From JABDMH01 sp965223165 (GTDB lineage Bacteria > Bacteroidota > Bacteroidia > Chitinophagales > Saprospiraceae), in NCBI GenBank assembly GCA_965223165.1, contig CBDCVQ010000018.1:1-64000 (forward strand): DNA of 64,000 nucleotides. The letters are read 5' to 3'. Positions 35,149 through 43,105 of this stretch are shown here, in pieces. The notes under the pieces were generated by a model, which saw nothing but the letters and a program-made list of their open reading frames with translations, was not told the origin of the DNA and made no database searches. A program made the position numbers and the translations under genes. Within the stretch, counting starts at the first letter, position 1. Each line of letters opens with the position of its first letter.

Positions 35149-35970
35149 TCAACTTATCTCACTGTGCCACCATTGATCCAGTGGACTAATCCCTTGGTCG
35201 CACTCCAGATGTAGGTACTGCAAATACAGCATGGTCGTACTCAAATGGGCATGACCCAGATATGCTTTGAGTTGCAATATATTGCCACCTTCTTCCAAAA
35301 AATGTACCGCAAAGGTGTGCCGGAATGAATGTAGGGTCACCGACTTGCTAATCTTTGCCTTCTGCACTGCCTTTCCCATGGCATGTTGTACACTGCGCCT
35401 GGCTATATGACTTTTCTCGTCCCTGCCATTGAATAGCCACCCACCTCCTGGACGCGAGCGGCGGTAGTATTTTCTGAGTTGCTGTAAACTGACCTTGCTC
35501 AGGATCGTATACCGATCCTTTTGTCCCTTGCCTGCGTTTACTCGAAGTTGCAAGCTTTGGCTCAGTATATTCTCCACTCGTAATGTGCACAACTCCCCTA
35601 AACGCAATCCACTCGAATACATGGTCATGAACATCGCCCTATGCTTCTCGTTTGAACCACATGCTGCTAACAATCTTCGCAGCTCTGCCCTGGTGAAAAT
35701 CTCCGGCAGACGCTGCCTACGCCTGGGATTGCTAAAGTGTAGCTTGAAATCCTGTTGACCCAGTACCTCCCGAAAATAATACCGGATCGAACAGATGTGA
35801 ACGTTGATGCTCGAAGACCCGACCTTGCATCTGGATTTGTAGTCGAGTAGGTAATCAATGATCTCTGACTCCTCGATGTCTTGCGGTGCCATACCGGTAA
35901 ACTGGCACAGTGCTCGCAAAGGTCGAACATAAGATTGAACGGTGGACGCCGATTTATCAGCCACCAGCAA
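35149..35970 (-). CDS. tyrosine recombinase of the reversed IS91-type element
   Basis: 273 residues as an open frame. Catalytic residues: Arg in SSGLRLGELC, His-x-x-Arg in TLHSFRHTFAVHF, His in LGHAHLSTTM and Tyr in TTMLYLQYL. The same frame continues upstream without an ATG (NIAPEWVEEICSDYEKRLLV). A start ATG at 36034 is out of frame by one base at a run of eight T (36024-36031), so the N-terminus is either lost by a slip in that run or rescued by slippage. Its end overlaps the transposase start by four bases. Confidence 0.82.
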   Translation of the reverse strand: MLVADKSASTVQSYVRPLRALCQFTGMAPQDIEESEIIDYLLDYKSRCKVGSSSINVHICSIRYYFREVLGQQDFKLHFSNPRRRQRLPEIFTRAELRRLLAACGSNEKHRAMFMTMYSSGLRLGELCTLRVENILSQSLQLRVNAGKGQKDRYTILSKVSLQQLRKYYRRSRPGGGWLFNGRDEKSHIARRSVQHAMGKAVQKAKISKSVTLHSFRHTFAVHFLEEGGNILQLKAYLGHAHLSTTMLYLQYLHLECDQGISPLDQWWHSEIS

Positions 35971-36113
35971 CCGCTTTTCATAGTCCGAACAGATTTCCTC
36001 GACCCATTCGGGGGCGATGTTACTTTTTTTTCATAATATGAATCTTTATTGTTAATGATTAACTGCAAGGTACGGCAGTCTTGAGCTTATGTCAACTGCC
36101 GCCTTGCGGCTTC

Positions 36114-36179
36114 GTTCAACAATGTGCATGATGACAGACTTGCTAGCGCTGCGTCCGTCACATGCACCGACCGTTAGTG
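36114..36179 (+). other. attC site
   Basis: R'' is GTTCAAC (36114). The arms TGTGCATGATGACAGAC and CCGTCACATGCACC match the attC at 26208. R' is GTTAGTG (36173). Confidence 0.85.
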
Positions 36180-36207
36180 ATAATGAAAGATTGAAAACAG
36201 AGTGTAG

Positions 36208-36840
36208 ATGAAAGCAGGCGTGGTAATTCTTACGATATTTCTAACTCTGACTTCACTGATTTCATGTAATATCAGAAAAGCAACGTTGATCAAGACCCAG
36301 TTTGAATTGAATATCAGAAATAAAGTAGATTCACTTATTGCAATATTGAAAGAGGACATTAAACTTCATAGGGACATTGAAAGATGTGCAACGGACGAGG
36401 AGATTAAAATGGCTGAAACTGATTTGGGAATAAAACTACCTCCTTCATATACACAGTTTCTTAAAGAATTTGGGAACGGTGCTTATTGGCTTTATGACGC
36501 TGATCAACCAATTAATGGAATAAACAGAAAATATGGTAAAATTCATTGGCTGGGTGATTACCGAAAACATTTGGATGACGAAATCCAATCAGATGGGTTT
36601 GGAACTTTTAAAACTAGGACTCTTCTGTGTCTAATGACTGAGAACTCAAACGGAGGAGCTTGGTGTTGGATGACAAGTGAAAGTGATGAGAATGGAGAAT
36701 GGCCACTCGCATATTATAATATCAGCGACAGAAAATTGTACTATAAGGTGTCAGACTTTATTGAGTGGTTAGATATCGCAACCAAATGTAAGGGAACCTC
36801 CAATAACCTACTTTTTGGAGATAAAGATCGCTTCCGATGA
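36208..36840 (+). CDS. SMI1/KNR4-family lipoprotein
   Basis: 210 residues. A lipoprotein signal (TLTSLISCNI, Cys about 22) precedes a SMI1/KNR4 domain (about 60-190): EEIKMAETDLGIKLPPSYTQ, then FLKEFGNGAYW and GGAWCWMT. SMI1/KNR4 proteins often serve as immunity proteins for polymorphic toxins, but a lipoprotein form in an integron cassette has no known partner here. It overlaps the next gene by four bases (ATGA at 36837). Confidence 0.8.
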   Translation: MKAGVVILTIFLTLTSLISCNIRKATLIKTQFELNIRNKVDSLIAILKEDIKLHRDIERCATDEEIKMAETDLGIKLPPSYTQFLKEFGNGAYWLYDADQPINGINRKYGKIHWLGDYRKHLDDEIQSDGFGTFKTRTLLCLMTENSNGGAWCWMTSESDENGEWPLAYYNISDRKLYYKVSDFIEWLDIATKCKGTSNNLLFGDKDRFR

Positions 36841-36929
36841 CATATTTCCGAGTTCAGGATAAATATCCGCACATGATCAACATGAGCGGGTGTAGATATC
36901 ATTCAAATTCTAGGATTTTTCATCCGACT

Positions 36930-38045
36930 ATCGGTCGGATTTGGTCGTATTTTGCTTGTTTGAGCCCTTCAGGACCTGATTTTCTAGTGAGCCATAGCCT
37001 TCAGATATGTTGCTCTGCGCATGTTGTAGCAAATATTCATCAAGGTAATGGCAGCCGTATTTCGAACTATCCCGACCTGACTAACTATTACACGACCCAG
37101 CTGCTGATGTATGTCCCCGAAGACGTGTTCTACTCTCGATCGTACTTTTGACTTCCTCGTATTTACTGCTTTTTCATTCTCGTTGAGTGGTTTATTTCGG
37201 TAGCCCTTTCGGTGTATTCTACTTACTACATCCCTTCGTTTTAAATCATCTTCTATTTCTTTGCTCCTATAGGCAGAATCCCCATATAGCTCATGGTGAC
37301 TATCTGTTTGTTCCAATAGATCCTCCAGCACCTGAGAATCATGGACGCTCGCCGGCGTAACCTCAAAATTAGTAATCAACTTACTGCCTTTGTCCACCTT
37401 TATGTGGTTCTTATAACCATATCGACTTTGCTTATTCTTCTTGGTCCAATCTGCATCCGTATCTTTTTGACGTGACTTGTTCATTGACCAATCTGTTGGC
37501 TTTTTACCCTTTTTGATCTCATCATTCTCTTTGCGGCTATTTCGCTGTACCGGCGCATCTACGATACTGGCATCCACTATTGATCCATTATTCACAATCA
37601 ATCCCTGATCCCTAAGCTGAGATGTCAATAAAACGAATAGCTCATCGATTATCCCTCCTCGAGCTAACGATTCGTTAAAATCCCAAAATGTATTCGCATC
37701 TGGTACCCTGTCCCCCAAACTAAGTCCCAAAAATCGTTGAAAGCTCAATCTATCCTTAATATGATACTCCAGCTTCTCAAAGGAAAGACCATACGTTGAT
37801 CGCAAAATCAAGCCCTTCAACATCATTATCTTGTCAAACGAAGGTCGACCTCCCTTACTTGGATCTGCCTTCTTAAAGACTCGCTCAACCAAATCCCGGT
37901 AATCCTCAAAATCTATGTGCTTACTCAATTTCTCCAACGGGTCTCCCATCTTTGACAGTTCCATTAACCGAAATTCCTCATCATATAGCGTAGATGCCAT
38001 CTTGCCTCGATTTGTTTACAACAAATTACGATTTTTTCTATAGGT
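36930..38045 (-). mobile_element. IS5-like insertion sequence (ends approximate)
   Basis: Contains one intact leftward DDE transposase. I could not find clear terminal inverted repeats, so the ends are set from the edges of the flanking coding fragments. A related remnant is at 39323. Confidence 0.7.
36984..38000 (-). CDS. IS5-family DDE transposase
   Basis: 338 residues, complete. The N-terminal DUF772-like domain (GRPSFDKIMMLKGLILRSTY, SLGDRVPDANTFWDF) is followed by the catalytic core with Asp in DASIVDAP, Asp in YGDSAYRSKEI and Glu in KVRSRVEHVFGDI. The length and order fit IS5-group enzymes. Confidence 0.92.
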   Translation of the reverse strand: MASTLYDEEFRLMELSKMGDPLEKLSKHIDFEDYRDLVERVFKKADPSKGGRPSFDKIMMLKGLILRSTYGLSFEKLEYHIKDRLSFQRFLGLSLGDRVPDANTFWDFNESLARGGIIDELFVLLTSQLRDQGLIVNNGSIVDASIVDAPVQRNSRKENDEIKKGKKPTDWSMNKSRQKDTDADWTKKNKQSRYGYKNHIKVDKGSKLITNFEVTPASVHDSQVLEDLLEQTDSHHELYGDSAYRSKEIEDDLKRRDVVSRIHRKGYRNKPLNENEKAVNTRKSKVRSRVEHVFGDIHQQLGRVIVSQVGIVRNTAAITLMNICYNMRRATYLKAMAH

Positions 38046-38131
38046 TTCCGGAGCTACCCGTAAGGAAGAAGTAATAAGAGAATTAGATGCTGAACACAGG
38101 TTAGGATTAGGATAAACAGTGGAAGCACTAT

Positions 38132-38268
38132 CACTGACATGACACCATGACGATCATCCCGCCTAAGAGTTGGAAATGTTTAATAGGATCTTGAGCGAGT
38201 ACAGAGTGAATTGCATCAAATAAAAAACATAAAGTGGCGGGACGACGCATGTGCCAGAAGCGTTCTCA
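38132..38268 (+). other. attC site, long form, slightly decayed
   Basis: The R'' box is CACTGAC (expected CACTAAC from cassette start GTTAGTG, one change in the core triplet). The arms ATCATCCCGCC and GGCGGGACGACG pair across a roughly 90-bp loop. R' is GTTCTCA (38262). Confidence 0.65.
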
Positions 38269-38339
38269 TCAATTGACAATAATAGGAACCCAATCTCAAA
38301 TCCATCAAAAAGAATTTACCAAATAGAGCTATTAAAGGA

Positions 38340-38801
38340 ATGTCCAATCATAGCTATATGATCTCGCAGAGCATCCTCCATAAGCTTCGAGATCAGAAGG
38401 GAACAAGAAGATTAGTTGAAGGTACAGGCCTTAACATCGAAAATGATCTTGGCTTTATCGTGCCCACCGCCAGTACACTCGAATCTGGGATGTCTGACTT
38501 CGGTCTCAAATTACAGCTGAAGAAGTATGGCGAACATCACTATGAATTCAACGCTATTGACTCAAAACAAAGGCAAATCTGGATTGAATTCAACAGTAAA
38601 TCCAGTAAACAAGAACTAATCCTCATTGAAATTCGGTCCGGTAGTGATCATGATCTCGTGTATGAACTATTCCGCCATTTAGGAAAAATATACGGAATAT
38701 TCCTGTACTACTCAACCTCAGGATTAGCCTCTGCTATCACATATGAAAAATCAAATGCTCAAATATCTAATGAAATGGGAATAATTGGACTAGAAAAATA
38801 A
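38340..38801 (+). CDS. hypothetical protein (cassette gene)
   Basis: A soluble 153-residue protein with alternating strand-like segments (YEFNAIDSKQRQIWIEFNSK, then QELILIEIRS and IYGIFLYYSTSG). No signal, membrane segment or recognised family. Single gene in the cassette bounded by GTTCTCA (38262) and TGAGAAC (38806). Confidence 0.55.
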   Translation: MSNHSYMISQSILHKLRDQKGTRRLVEGTGLNIENDLGFIVPTASTLESGMSDFGLKLQLKKYGEHHYEFNAIDSKQRQIWIEFNSKSSKQELILIEIRSGSDHDLVYELFRHLGKIYGIFLYYSTSGLASAITYEKSNAQISNEMGIIGLEK

Positions 38802-38805
38802 CTGA

Positions 38806-38871
38806 TGAGAACAGGCGACATGATGTCAGCTCTCCTATGTCGACCCGTCACATACCGCTGATCCGTTCTCA
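38806..38871 (+). other. attC site
   Basis: R'' TGAGAAC pairs with GTTCTCA (38262). The arms GACATGATGTC and CCGTCACATACC pair around CTATGTCGAC. R' is again GTTCTCA (38865). Confidence 0.85.
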
Positions 38872-38895
38872 TCGATTACAGGAAACAAATAGCTG

Positions 38896-39159
38896 ATGAT
38901 TAAACAGCTCAAATTGGAGACCAACCTGTCACTGAAGGAATTTCGGAAATTTCAATTCTATGCGGTCTACCTCAGGCCAATTGGCATGATATTGATAGTT
39001 ATAGGAGCGACGATGTCGCTAGTGGTTATAAATTACTTAGCGACCTCAGATTCCCGAGTGGCGAACTTTCCATTTCTGCAAGCAGGTTTCGCAATATTTG
39101 TTTTCGTATTAACTCTGCTCGTAACCTATTGGAGCCTCCGACAACCTGTCTTATGCTAA
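38896..39159 (+). CDS. small membrane protein, probably truncated
   Basis: 87 residues with two hydrophobic segments (MILIVIGATMSLVVINYL, FAIFVFVLTLLVTYWSL). It ends shortly after the second segment and is followed by A-rich sequence and an IS5 remnant. No matching TGAGAAC attC box follows, so its C-terminus and original attC may have been replaced. Family unrecognised. Confidence 0.45.
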   Translation: MIKQLKLETNLSLKEFRKFQFYAVYLRPIGMILIVIGATMSLVVINYLATSDSRVANFPFLQAGFAIFVFVLTLLVTYWSLRQPVLC

Positions 39160-39322
39160 AAAAAAATGAGTAAAGCCTATATTTCGGGAAACTTAGCAAG
39201 GGCCTGCCTAGAGGCATTGTCATGTGATTGATGAATGAGGGCAAGGCAGATCGTATATTTTTTTTGATTCTAGCTGTAGAATATTCCTTTTTTTGCTGAT
39301 TTTTCATCTGTTTTCAACCTTT

Positions 39323-39550
39323 CTATCCCGACATAGATTGTAGATATACTCTTCTACGCAGGTTATAGCAGATGTTCATCATCGTGATTGCTGCGGTATT
39401 TCGAATCATTCCTATTTGTTGGACCATCACCCGCCCCATTTGCTGATGCATATCGCCAAATACATGCTCTACACGAGCACGTATCATTGATTTCCTTGTA
39501 TTGACGTCTTTGTCCTTTTCGGTCAGCGGTTTATTACGATATCCACTCAC
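39323..39550 (-). pseudogene. IS5-family transposase remnant (C-terminal part)
   Basis: 75 codons matching the end of the transposase at 36984: RNKPLTEKDKDVNTRKSMIR, then the catalytic Glu in RARVEHVFGDMHQQMGRV and AITMMNICYNLRRR. It is clearly diverged and lacks the N-terminal two thirds. Bases 39551-39860 hold no gene that I can support. Confidence 0.85.
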
Positions 39551-39860
39551 TTTCTACCTATCTCCGTTGCATCTACATCTTTGGTCGGATTCAAGCCTTC
39601 GGTGTGATGTGCCACCTCGACAAACCTCGATGCCTCATATGCAATTCATGTTCTTCGGTACAGGTATTGCAGTCCAGCTTACTTCAGACTCACAGTCGCC
39701 CGTGAAACCCTTGCTACTTGCTACATGCCTAGCTTCGTCGTCACATGGTATTCGCATTGACGCCTTGTCCCGCTAGAATCCCGCATCGTAAGGACTTCCA
39801 CCCTACAAGTTTTCTTCATTCTGCGTACTTTTAACACAATGATTTAGTAGCCATTCAAGG

Positions 39861-39929
39861 CACACACAATGTGCAAGCCAGAATGTCGCCACCTCCGGGG
39901 CGCCGCTCCGCTTGCACTGGACGTTGGGC
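39861..39929 (+). other. attC site with altered left box
   Basis: GTGCAAGCCAGAATGTCGCC and the GCTTGCAC arm pair around CCTCCGGGGCG. R' is GTTGGGC (39923). The left box reads CACACAC, so the core AAC has become CAC. It resembles type-II attC arms (GTGCAAGGC/GCTTGCAC). Confidence 0.6.
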
Positions 39930-39949
39930 GGCATACAAAGTGAATATAG

Positions 39950-40330
39950 ATGAATTTCATTTGTAGAAGATTGATCATCAGTGATGACGACTTTTTGGGT
40001 TGTAGCATCGAATTCTTGAACAGAATGGACGCTACGGGAAGAACATCTGCGGAGGAGAAATCCACTGATGCGGTTAAGAAATACCTACTGATCCAGCGGA
40101 CCTACGCTGGGGAACTCAGTGAATCCGATTACTATGAGGTTCAGTCTTCGGAATCTGAAACTGAACTTCGGCAAGGACAAAAGATGACGATCGAAGTGGA
40201 TCGAAGGAGGTTCAAGATACAGTGGTCAGGCGACGAAATTGTAATTGGGCTAGAAATCAGCAATGAAGATCATGTCGCACTGATTGACATGCTGAGGAGC
40301 AAATTCTCCCCTGCAGTAAATTTGATTTGA
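39950..40330 (+). CDS. hypothetical protein (cassette gene)
   Basis: 126 residues, soluble, with a beta-rich second half (ELRQGQKMTIEVDRRRFKIQ, EIVIGLEISNEDHVALIDML). No family is recognised. The cassette starts GTTGGGC (39923). About 240 bases between its stop and the attC at 40571 hold no gene. Confidence 0.5.
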   Translation: MNFICRRLIISDDDFLGCSIEFLNRMDATGRTSAEEKSTDAVKKYLLIQRTYAGELSESDYYEVQSSESETELRQGQKMTIEVDRRRFKIQWSGDEIVIGLEISNEDHVALIDMLRSKFSPAVNLI

Positions 40331-40570
40331 TGGCAGCAGGGACCCATGTATGAAACTCACAATGCCATGAAACTGTCTCAGAAATACCAATATTGAAGTA
40401 TTGGTGGAATTGTTAAAGTCGCGACCTGCAAATTGCATGCGATTTGGCATTTTGAATCAATCTTCAGCGAATACATCATGAATCGAACATCTGCAAACCA
40501 TGTGAATTCATGTAAACACGGAAAAATGACAAGAAGTCTCATATCGCAACTTGGAGAATTGAAGACGGCC

Positions 40571-40641
40571 GCCAAACCATGTGCATGATGCCATGCTGAC
40601 GCCCTTACGAGTCAGCACATCAGATGCATTAGACGTTATGG
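40571..40641 (+). other. attC site
   Basis: The R'' box GCCAAAC pairs with GTTGGGC with one mismatch. The arms TGTGCATGATGCCATGCTGAC and GTCAGCACATCAGATGCA (partly) pair. R' is GTTATGG (40635). Confidence 0.78.
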
Positions 40642-40657
40642 CAACATTCAATAGTAC

Positions 40658-41032
40658 ATGAATAGGAAAGACATTCGGGAATTCATGCCATTAGGGATCC
40701 TCACTATTGTGGGACTTTATGCTGTGGCGAAGGTCACCACCACTGACCACATCTTCGAAGCCAGGCAGCATGTTGGCCTAACATTACTTGCTGTCTCCTT
40801 TCTGATGTTCTTTCTAAACCGCAAAATCTACACGTACATATTTGGTATACTGCTTCTCCTTGGACTTCTGAGTATTGTGGGCTTCACTGTATCAATCGTG
40901 GTAATATCTTTCTTTGGCGTCCCTATGCAACTACCTCTAGTCCCAATAATCGTGCTCTATGGTTGGGTACACAGGCAAGCCATCGAGCCAATGATCACGA
41001 AGGTAGTACGAGGAAGTCCAAAAGAACGCTAA
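40658..41032 (+). CDS. small integral membrane protein
   Basis: 124 residues with about four hydrophobic segments (LGILTIVGLYAVAKV, LLAVSFLMFFLN, IFGILLLLGLLSIVGF, IVVISFFGVPMQLPLVPII). Family unrecognised. Cassette start GTTATGG (40635); attC at 41177. The 145 bases between stop and attC hold no gene. Confidence 0.5.
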   Translation: MNRKDIREFMPLGILTIVGLYAVAKVTTTDHIFEARQHVGLTLLAVSFLMFFLNRKIYTYIFGILLLLGLLSIVGFTVSIVVISFFGVPMQLPLVPIIVLYGWVHRQAIEPMITKVVRGSPKER

Positions 41033-41176
41033 GCAACAAGTAACTCCAAAGTCAACAACTTCAAGAAGAGGTTTGAGTCTTTAACCAATGAACAGATAGA
41101 ACTTAAATTGGAAGAGAATTTAGTGCATGAGGCATTTCTGGCACTTTAAGAGATCAGGGAAAAGAGGAAAAACGCG

Positions 41177-41254
41177 CCATAATAAACAAGGATTCAAGTC
41201 GTCGGCACAGCCTGTCCTCGTACACGGGAATCCAATTTGAATCCTGTGTTGAAC
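41177..41254 (+). other. attC site with altered left core
   Basis: The left box CCATAAT differs by one base from CCATAAC, the complement of GTTATGG (40635). The arms AGGATTCAAG and TTTGAATCCT pair well. R' is GTTGAAC (41248). Confidence 0.7.
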
Positions 41255-41656
41255 TGATGAGCACCTAGGAAAAAGCAAAGGAAATATTGCCAAGCATGGT
41301 ACTGTCAGACGCAGTAATCAACGGACAATGGGGACGGGGGGAGCGCGCCATTTCGATAAAGCCGGGACTCTCACAGCAAATCAAGTAGCAGAATTTCAGT
41401 TGATGCAATATCATCCATGGCTCGCGTCATGACGCAAGTTCTTTGATAAATGGATTTTGCAGTGGATCCGTAGCGATCCCTTGCGGAGGACCTCGTTGTT
41501 TTGGGATCTCGGCGACAGCCACTAGATGCCCTTGCCTGCAATTAGGACATAGGGTCACTAGGAGTTGTTGCTTGCCCAGAATTCCACCTAGGTGGATGAT
41601 GTGGGTTTATCGCCGGGAATCCCCTCCAAGGGTCGGGACTCCACCTATCATTAAAC
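41255..41656 (+). other. cassette remnant without a supportable gene
   Basis: About 400 bases after box GTTGAAC with no credible reading frame. The last 70 bases (about 41587-41656) contain AGGTGGAT and ACTCCACCT arms and end at GTTAGGT, like a decayed attC whose AAC box is gone. Confidence 0.4.
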
Positions 41657-41733
41657 GTTAGGTCACATTCGGAGCATGACTATCAGACTATATGATCTGA
41701 AAATGGACTATGGCTGATTAATTTGTATATTAG

Positions 41734-42717
41734 ATGGCATCAAATGATGCCATCATGATAGAAAAGTACTACGAAGGAACAAGCCAAATCATCAACCTGT
41801 CCACGGAAATCGGCAAACTACTGGGAATCGTTGATTCCACTTATCTGAGAAAACCAGAAACCCATCTCAGAAGAGAAAACAAAATCAAGACAATACAGTC
41901 CTCTCTTGGGATTGAGGGCAATACGCTATCAGTGGATCAAGTCACAGCTATATTTGATAATAAGAGGGTCTTTGGTCCAGCCAAAGATATTCTGGAAGTG
42001 CAAAATGCAATATCCATATATCAAGATCTTGGCAGGCTTGAACCATTAAACGAAGCATCATATTTAGAGGCACATCGAATATTGATGACGGGACTGATAA
42101 AGAACCCCGGACAGTATCGAACTGGAAATGTGGGAATATTTAAGGGAGATCAAGTAGCACATATGGCACCTCCAGCATGGAATGTGCCCAACTTAATGAA
42201 TAAGCTCTTCAGCTATCTGAGGGAGAATGCAGATAACCTAATAATTAAAAGCTGTGTGTTCCACTATGAGATGGAGTTCATTCACCCTTTTATGGATGGA
42301 AATGGTAGAATGGGAAGACTTTGGCAAACAGTCCTCTTGATGAAAGAAAATCCAGTCTTCGAATATCTGCCTATTGAATCAGAAATCAAAAACCGTCAAA
42401 AGAAATATTATGAAGTCCTATCTGCTTCAGATAAGGAAGAAATTGCCACGCAATTTGTAGAATATATGTTGGAGATGATCAGAAGGAGTCTTGCAAAGCA
42501 AATTGAAGGACATCGAATAAATCTTAAAGATGAAGAAAGGATAATGTATTTTAAGGAACACTCCAGTCTTCAGAATTTTACAAGAAAGGACTATATGGAT
42601 ATGTTCAAAGATATATCATCAGCAACCGCAACCAGAGATCTCAGAGTCGGCGTCAAAAAAGGTATATTGAAAAGGGAAGGTGAAAACAGAAACACTTACT
42701 ATGAGTTTAGAAATTGA
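41734..42717 (+). CDS. Fic-family protein, self-inhibited type (AMP transferase)
   Basis: 327 residues. The N-terminal region contains the inhibitory helix motif S-x-x-x-E-G (SLGIEGN, about residues 56-62). The Fic core has the full catalytic motif HPFMDGNGRMGR near residue 184 and the flap KGDQVAHMAPP. The C-terminus (about 250-325) is a winged-helix-like domain (FTRKDYMDMFKDISSATATR). Fic enzymes attach AMP to hydroxyl side chains; the intramolecular glutamate normally keeps them off. Only gene in the cassette beginning GTTAGGT (41657). Confidence 0.9.
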   Translation: MASNDAIMIEKYYEGTSQIINLSTEIGKLLGIVDSTYLRKPETHLRRENKIKTIQSSLGIEGNTLSVDQVTAIFDNKRVFGPAKDILEVQNAISIYQDLGRLEPLNEASYLEAHRILMTGLIKNPGQYRTGNVGIFKGDQVAHMAPPAWNVPNLMNKLFSYLRENADNLIIKSCVFHYEMEFIHPFMDGNGRMGRLWQTVLLMKENPVFEYLPIESEIKNRQKKYYEVLSASDKEEIATQFVEYMLEMIRRSLAKQIEGHRINLKDEERIMYFKEHSSLQNFTRKDYMDMFKDISSATATRDLRVGVKKGILKREGENRNTYYEFRN

Positions 42718-42723
42718 AACTAG

Positions 42724-42792
42724 TCCCAACCCTTTATAAGACGGCATACTCGCTAATCACGTCACACGGCCGCCTACAATCCACCATTTAAC
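42724..42792 (+). other. attC site, decayed
   Basis: The left box TCCCAAC is partly complementary to GTTAGGT. The arms TAAGACGGC and GCCGCCTA pair. The right box is ATTTAAC where GTTGAAC is expected at the start of the IS91-type cassette, so the crossover triplet is mutated. Confidence 0.6.
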
Positions 42793-42989
42793 AACCCCTT
42801 TTCGTTTCATAGAAAAATCGTCCTCGATAAATAGCCTCATGGATTAGCATTTGCAGCCTGGTAAGGGAATCAAATATTAGTCAAATGGCAACTATAGAGG
42901 ACCGACTACAGGCGTATGATTCCCATCTACTGTTGAAGAATTTCAGTGTGGCAACGCGCACCAGTTATTTACGTATACTGCGGGAGTTT
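42786..42989 (+). repeat. 5' fragment of the IS91-type cassette
   Basis: 204 bases matching 26267-26470: AACAACCCCTTTTCGTTTC, then the start of the tyrosine recombinase (ATIEDRLQAYDSHLLLKNFS). It breaks off after ILREF. Several substitutions show it is older than the copies at 26 and 30 kb. Confidence 0.85.
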
Positions 42990-43105
42990 TGCAACTTTCG
43001 GGAATTGGCAGCGTGATCGGCCATGATGAACTTAAAAATGAGTTAGTCAAAGCCATTGAATGTCTTAACCCCCTATTCTTTCTGTCCCATAATTCCTCAA
43101 ATTAA
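42990..43105 (+). pseudogene. 3' fragment of an unknown gene
   Basis: A frame starting at the broken IS91-type fragment reads LQLSGIGSVIGHDELKNELV, then KAIECLNPLFFLSHNSSN and a stop at 43103. The composition looks coding, but there is no start and the family is unknown. Confidence 0.35.

Larger units (their letters stand above)
32414..35152 (-). pseudogene. IS91-type transposase, interrupted by IS3 and frameshifted
   Basis: Exons 35152-34197 and 32649-32414 form one protein once IS3 and one TAGAT are removed: RIRHFGILCN continues as LHKARTLEITKDLS and ends near IIKTDYGH. The zinc-binding start (CTSCG, CRNRHCPKCQG), HUH motif (HPHIHCLV), Tyr region (YLGRYTHRVAIT) and a C-terminal CPYC are recognisable. 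A separate one-base frameshift near 34600 also splits the protein after GRNFYF. It cannot make an active enzyme. Confidence 0.85.
32216..36113 (-). mobile_element. second, unrelated IS91-type element in reverse, split by IS3
   Basis: Reading leftward: a hairpin end (CGGCAGT/ACTGCCG near 36072-36101), a tyrosine recombinase (35149-35970) and an IS91-type transposase interrupted by IS3. It lies between box GTTGGAC (32209) and attC box GTTCAAC (36114), which pair with one G-T wobble, so it is carried inside one cassette in reverse orientation. The exact 3' end (between 32216 and 32414) is not resolved. Confidence 0.7.
36837..38115 (+). pseudogene. gene of unknown function interrupted by an IS5-like element
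   Basis: The reading frame opens in the ATGA overlap (MTYFRVQDKYPHMINMSG, then CRYHSNSRIF) and is broken by the IS5-like element near 36930. After the element a coding-like tail (VSGATRKEEVIRELDAEHRL, stop at 38113) ends just before the attC at 38132. I infer that both are parts of the same gene, coupled to the SMI1/KNR4 gene. Confidence 0.45.

Noticed and set aside
26366..35970. The two tyrosine recombinases as candidate integron integrases (intI)
   Set aside because: They are 273-289 residues, lack the extra patch that IntI has before the HxxR motif, and each is followed directly by an IS91-type transposase.
26267..36120. IS91-type insertion targeted to the GTT triplet of attC sites
   Set aside because: At first both elements seemed to abut GTT cores by target choice. 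The complementary box GTTCAAC and attC arms at the end of the 26-kb and 30-kb copies show that cassette structure explains the boundaries better.
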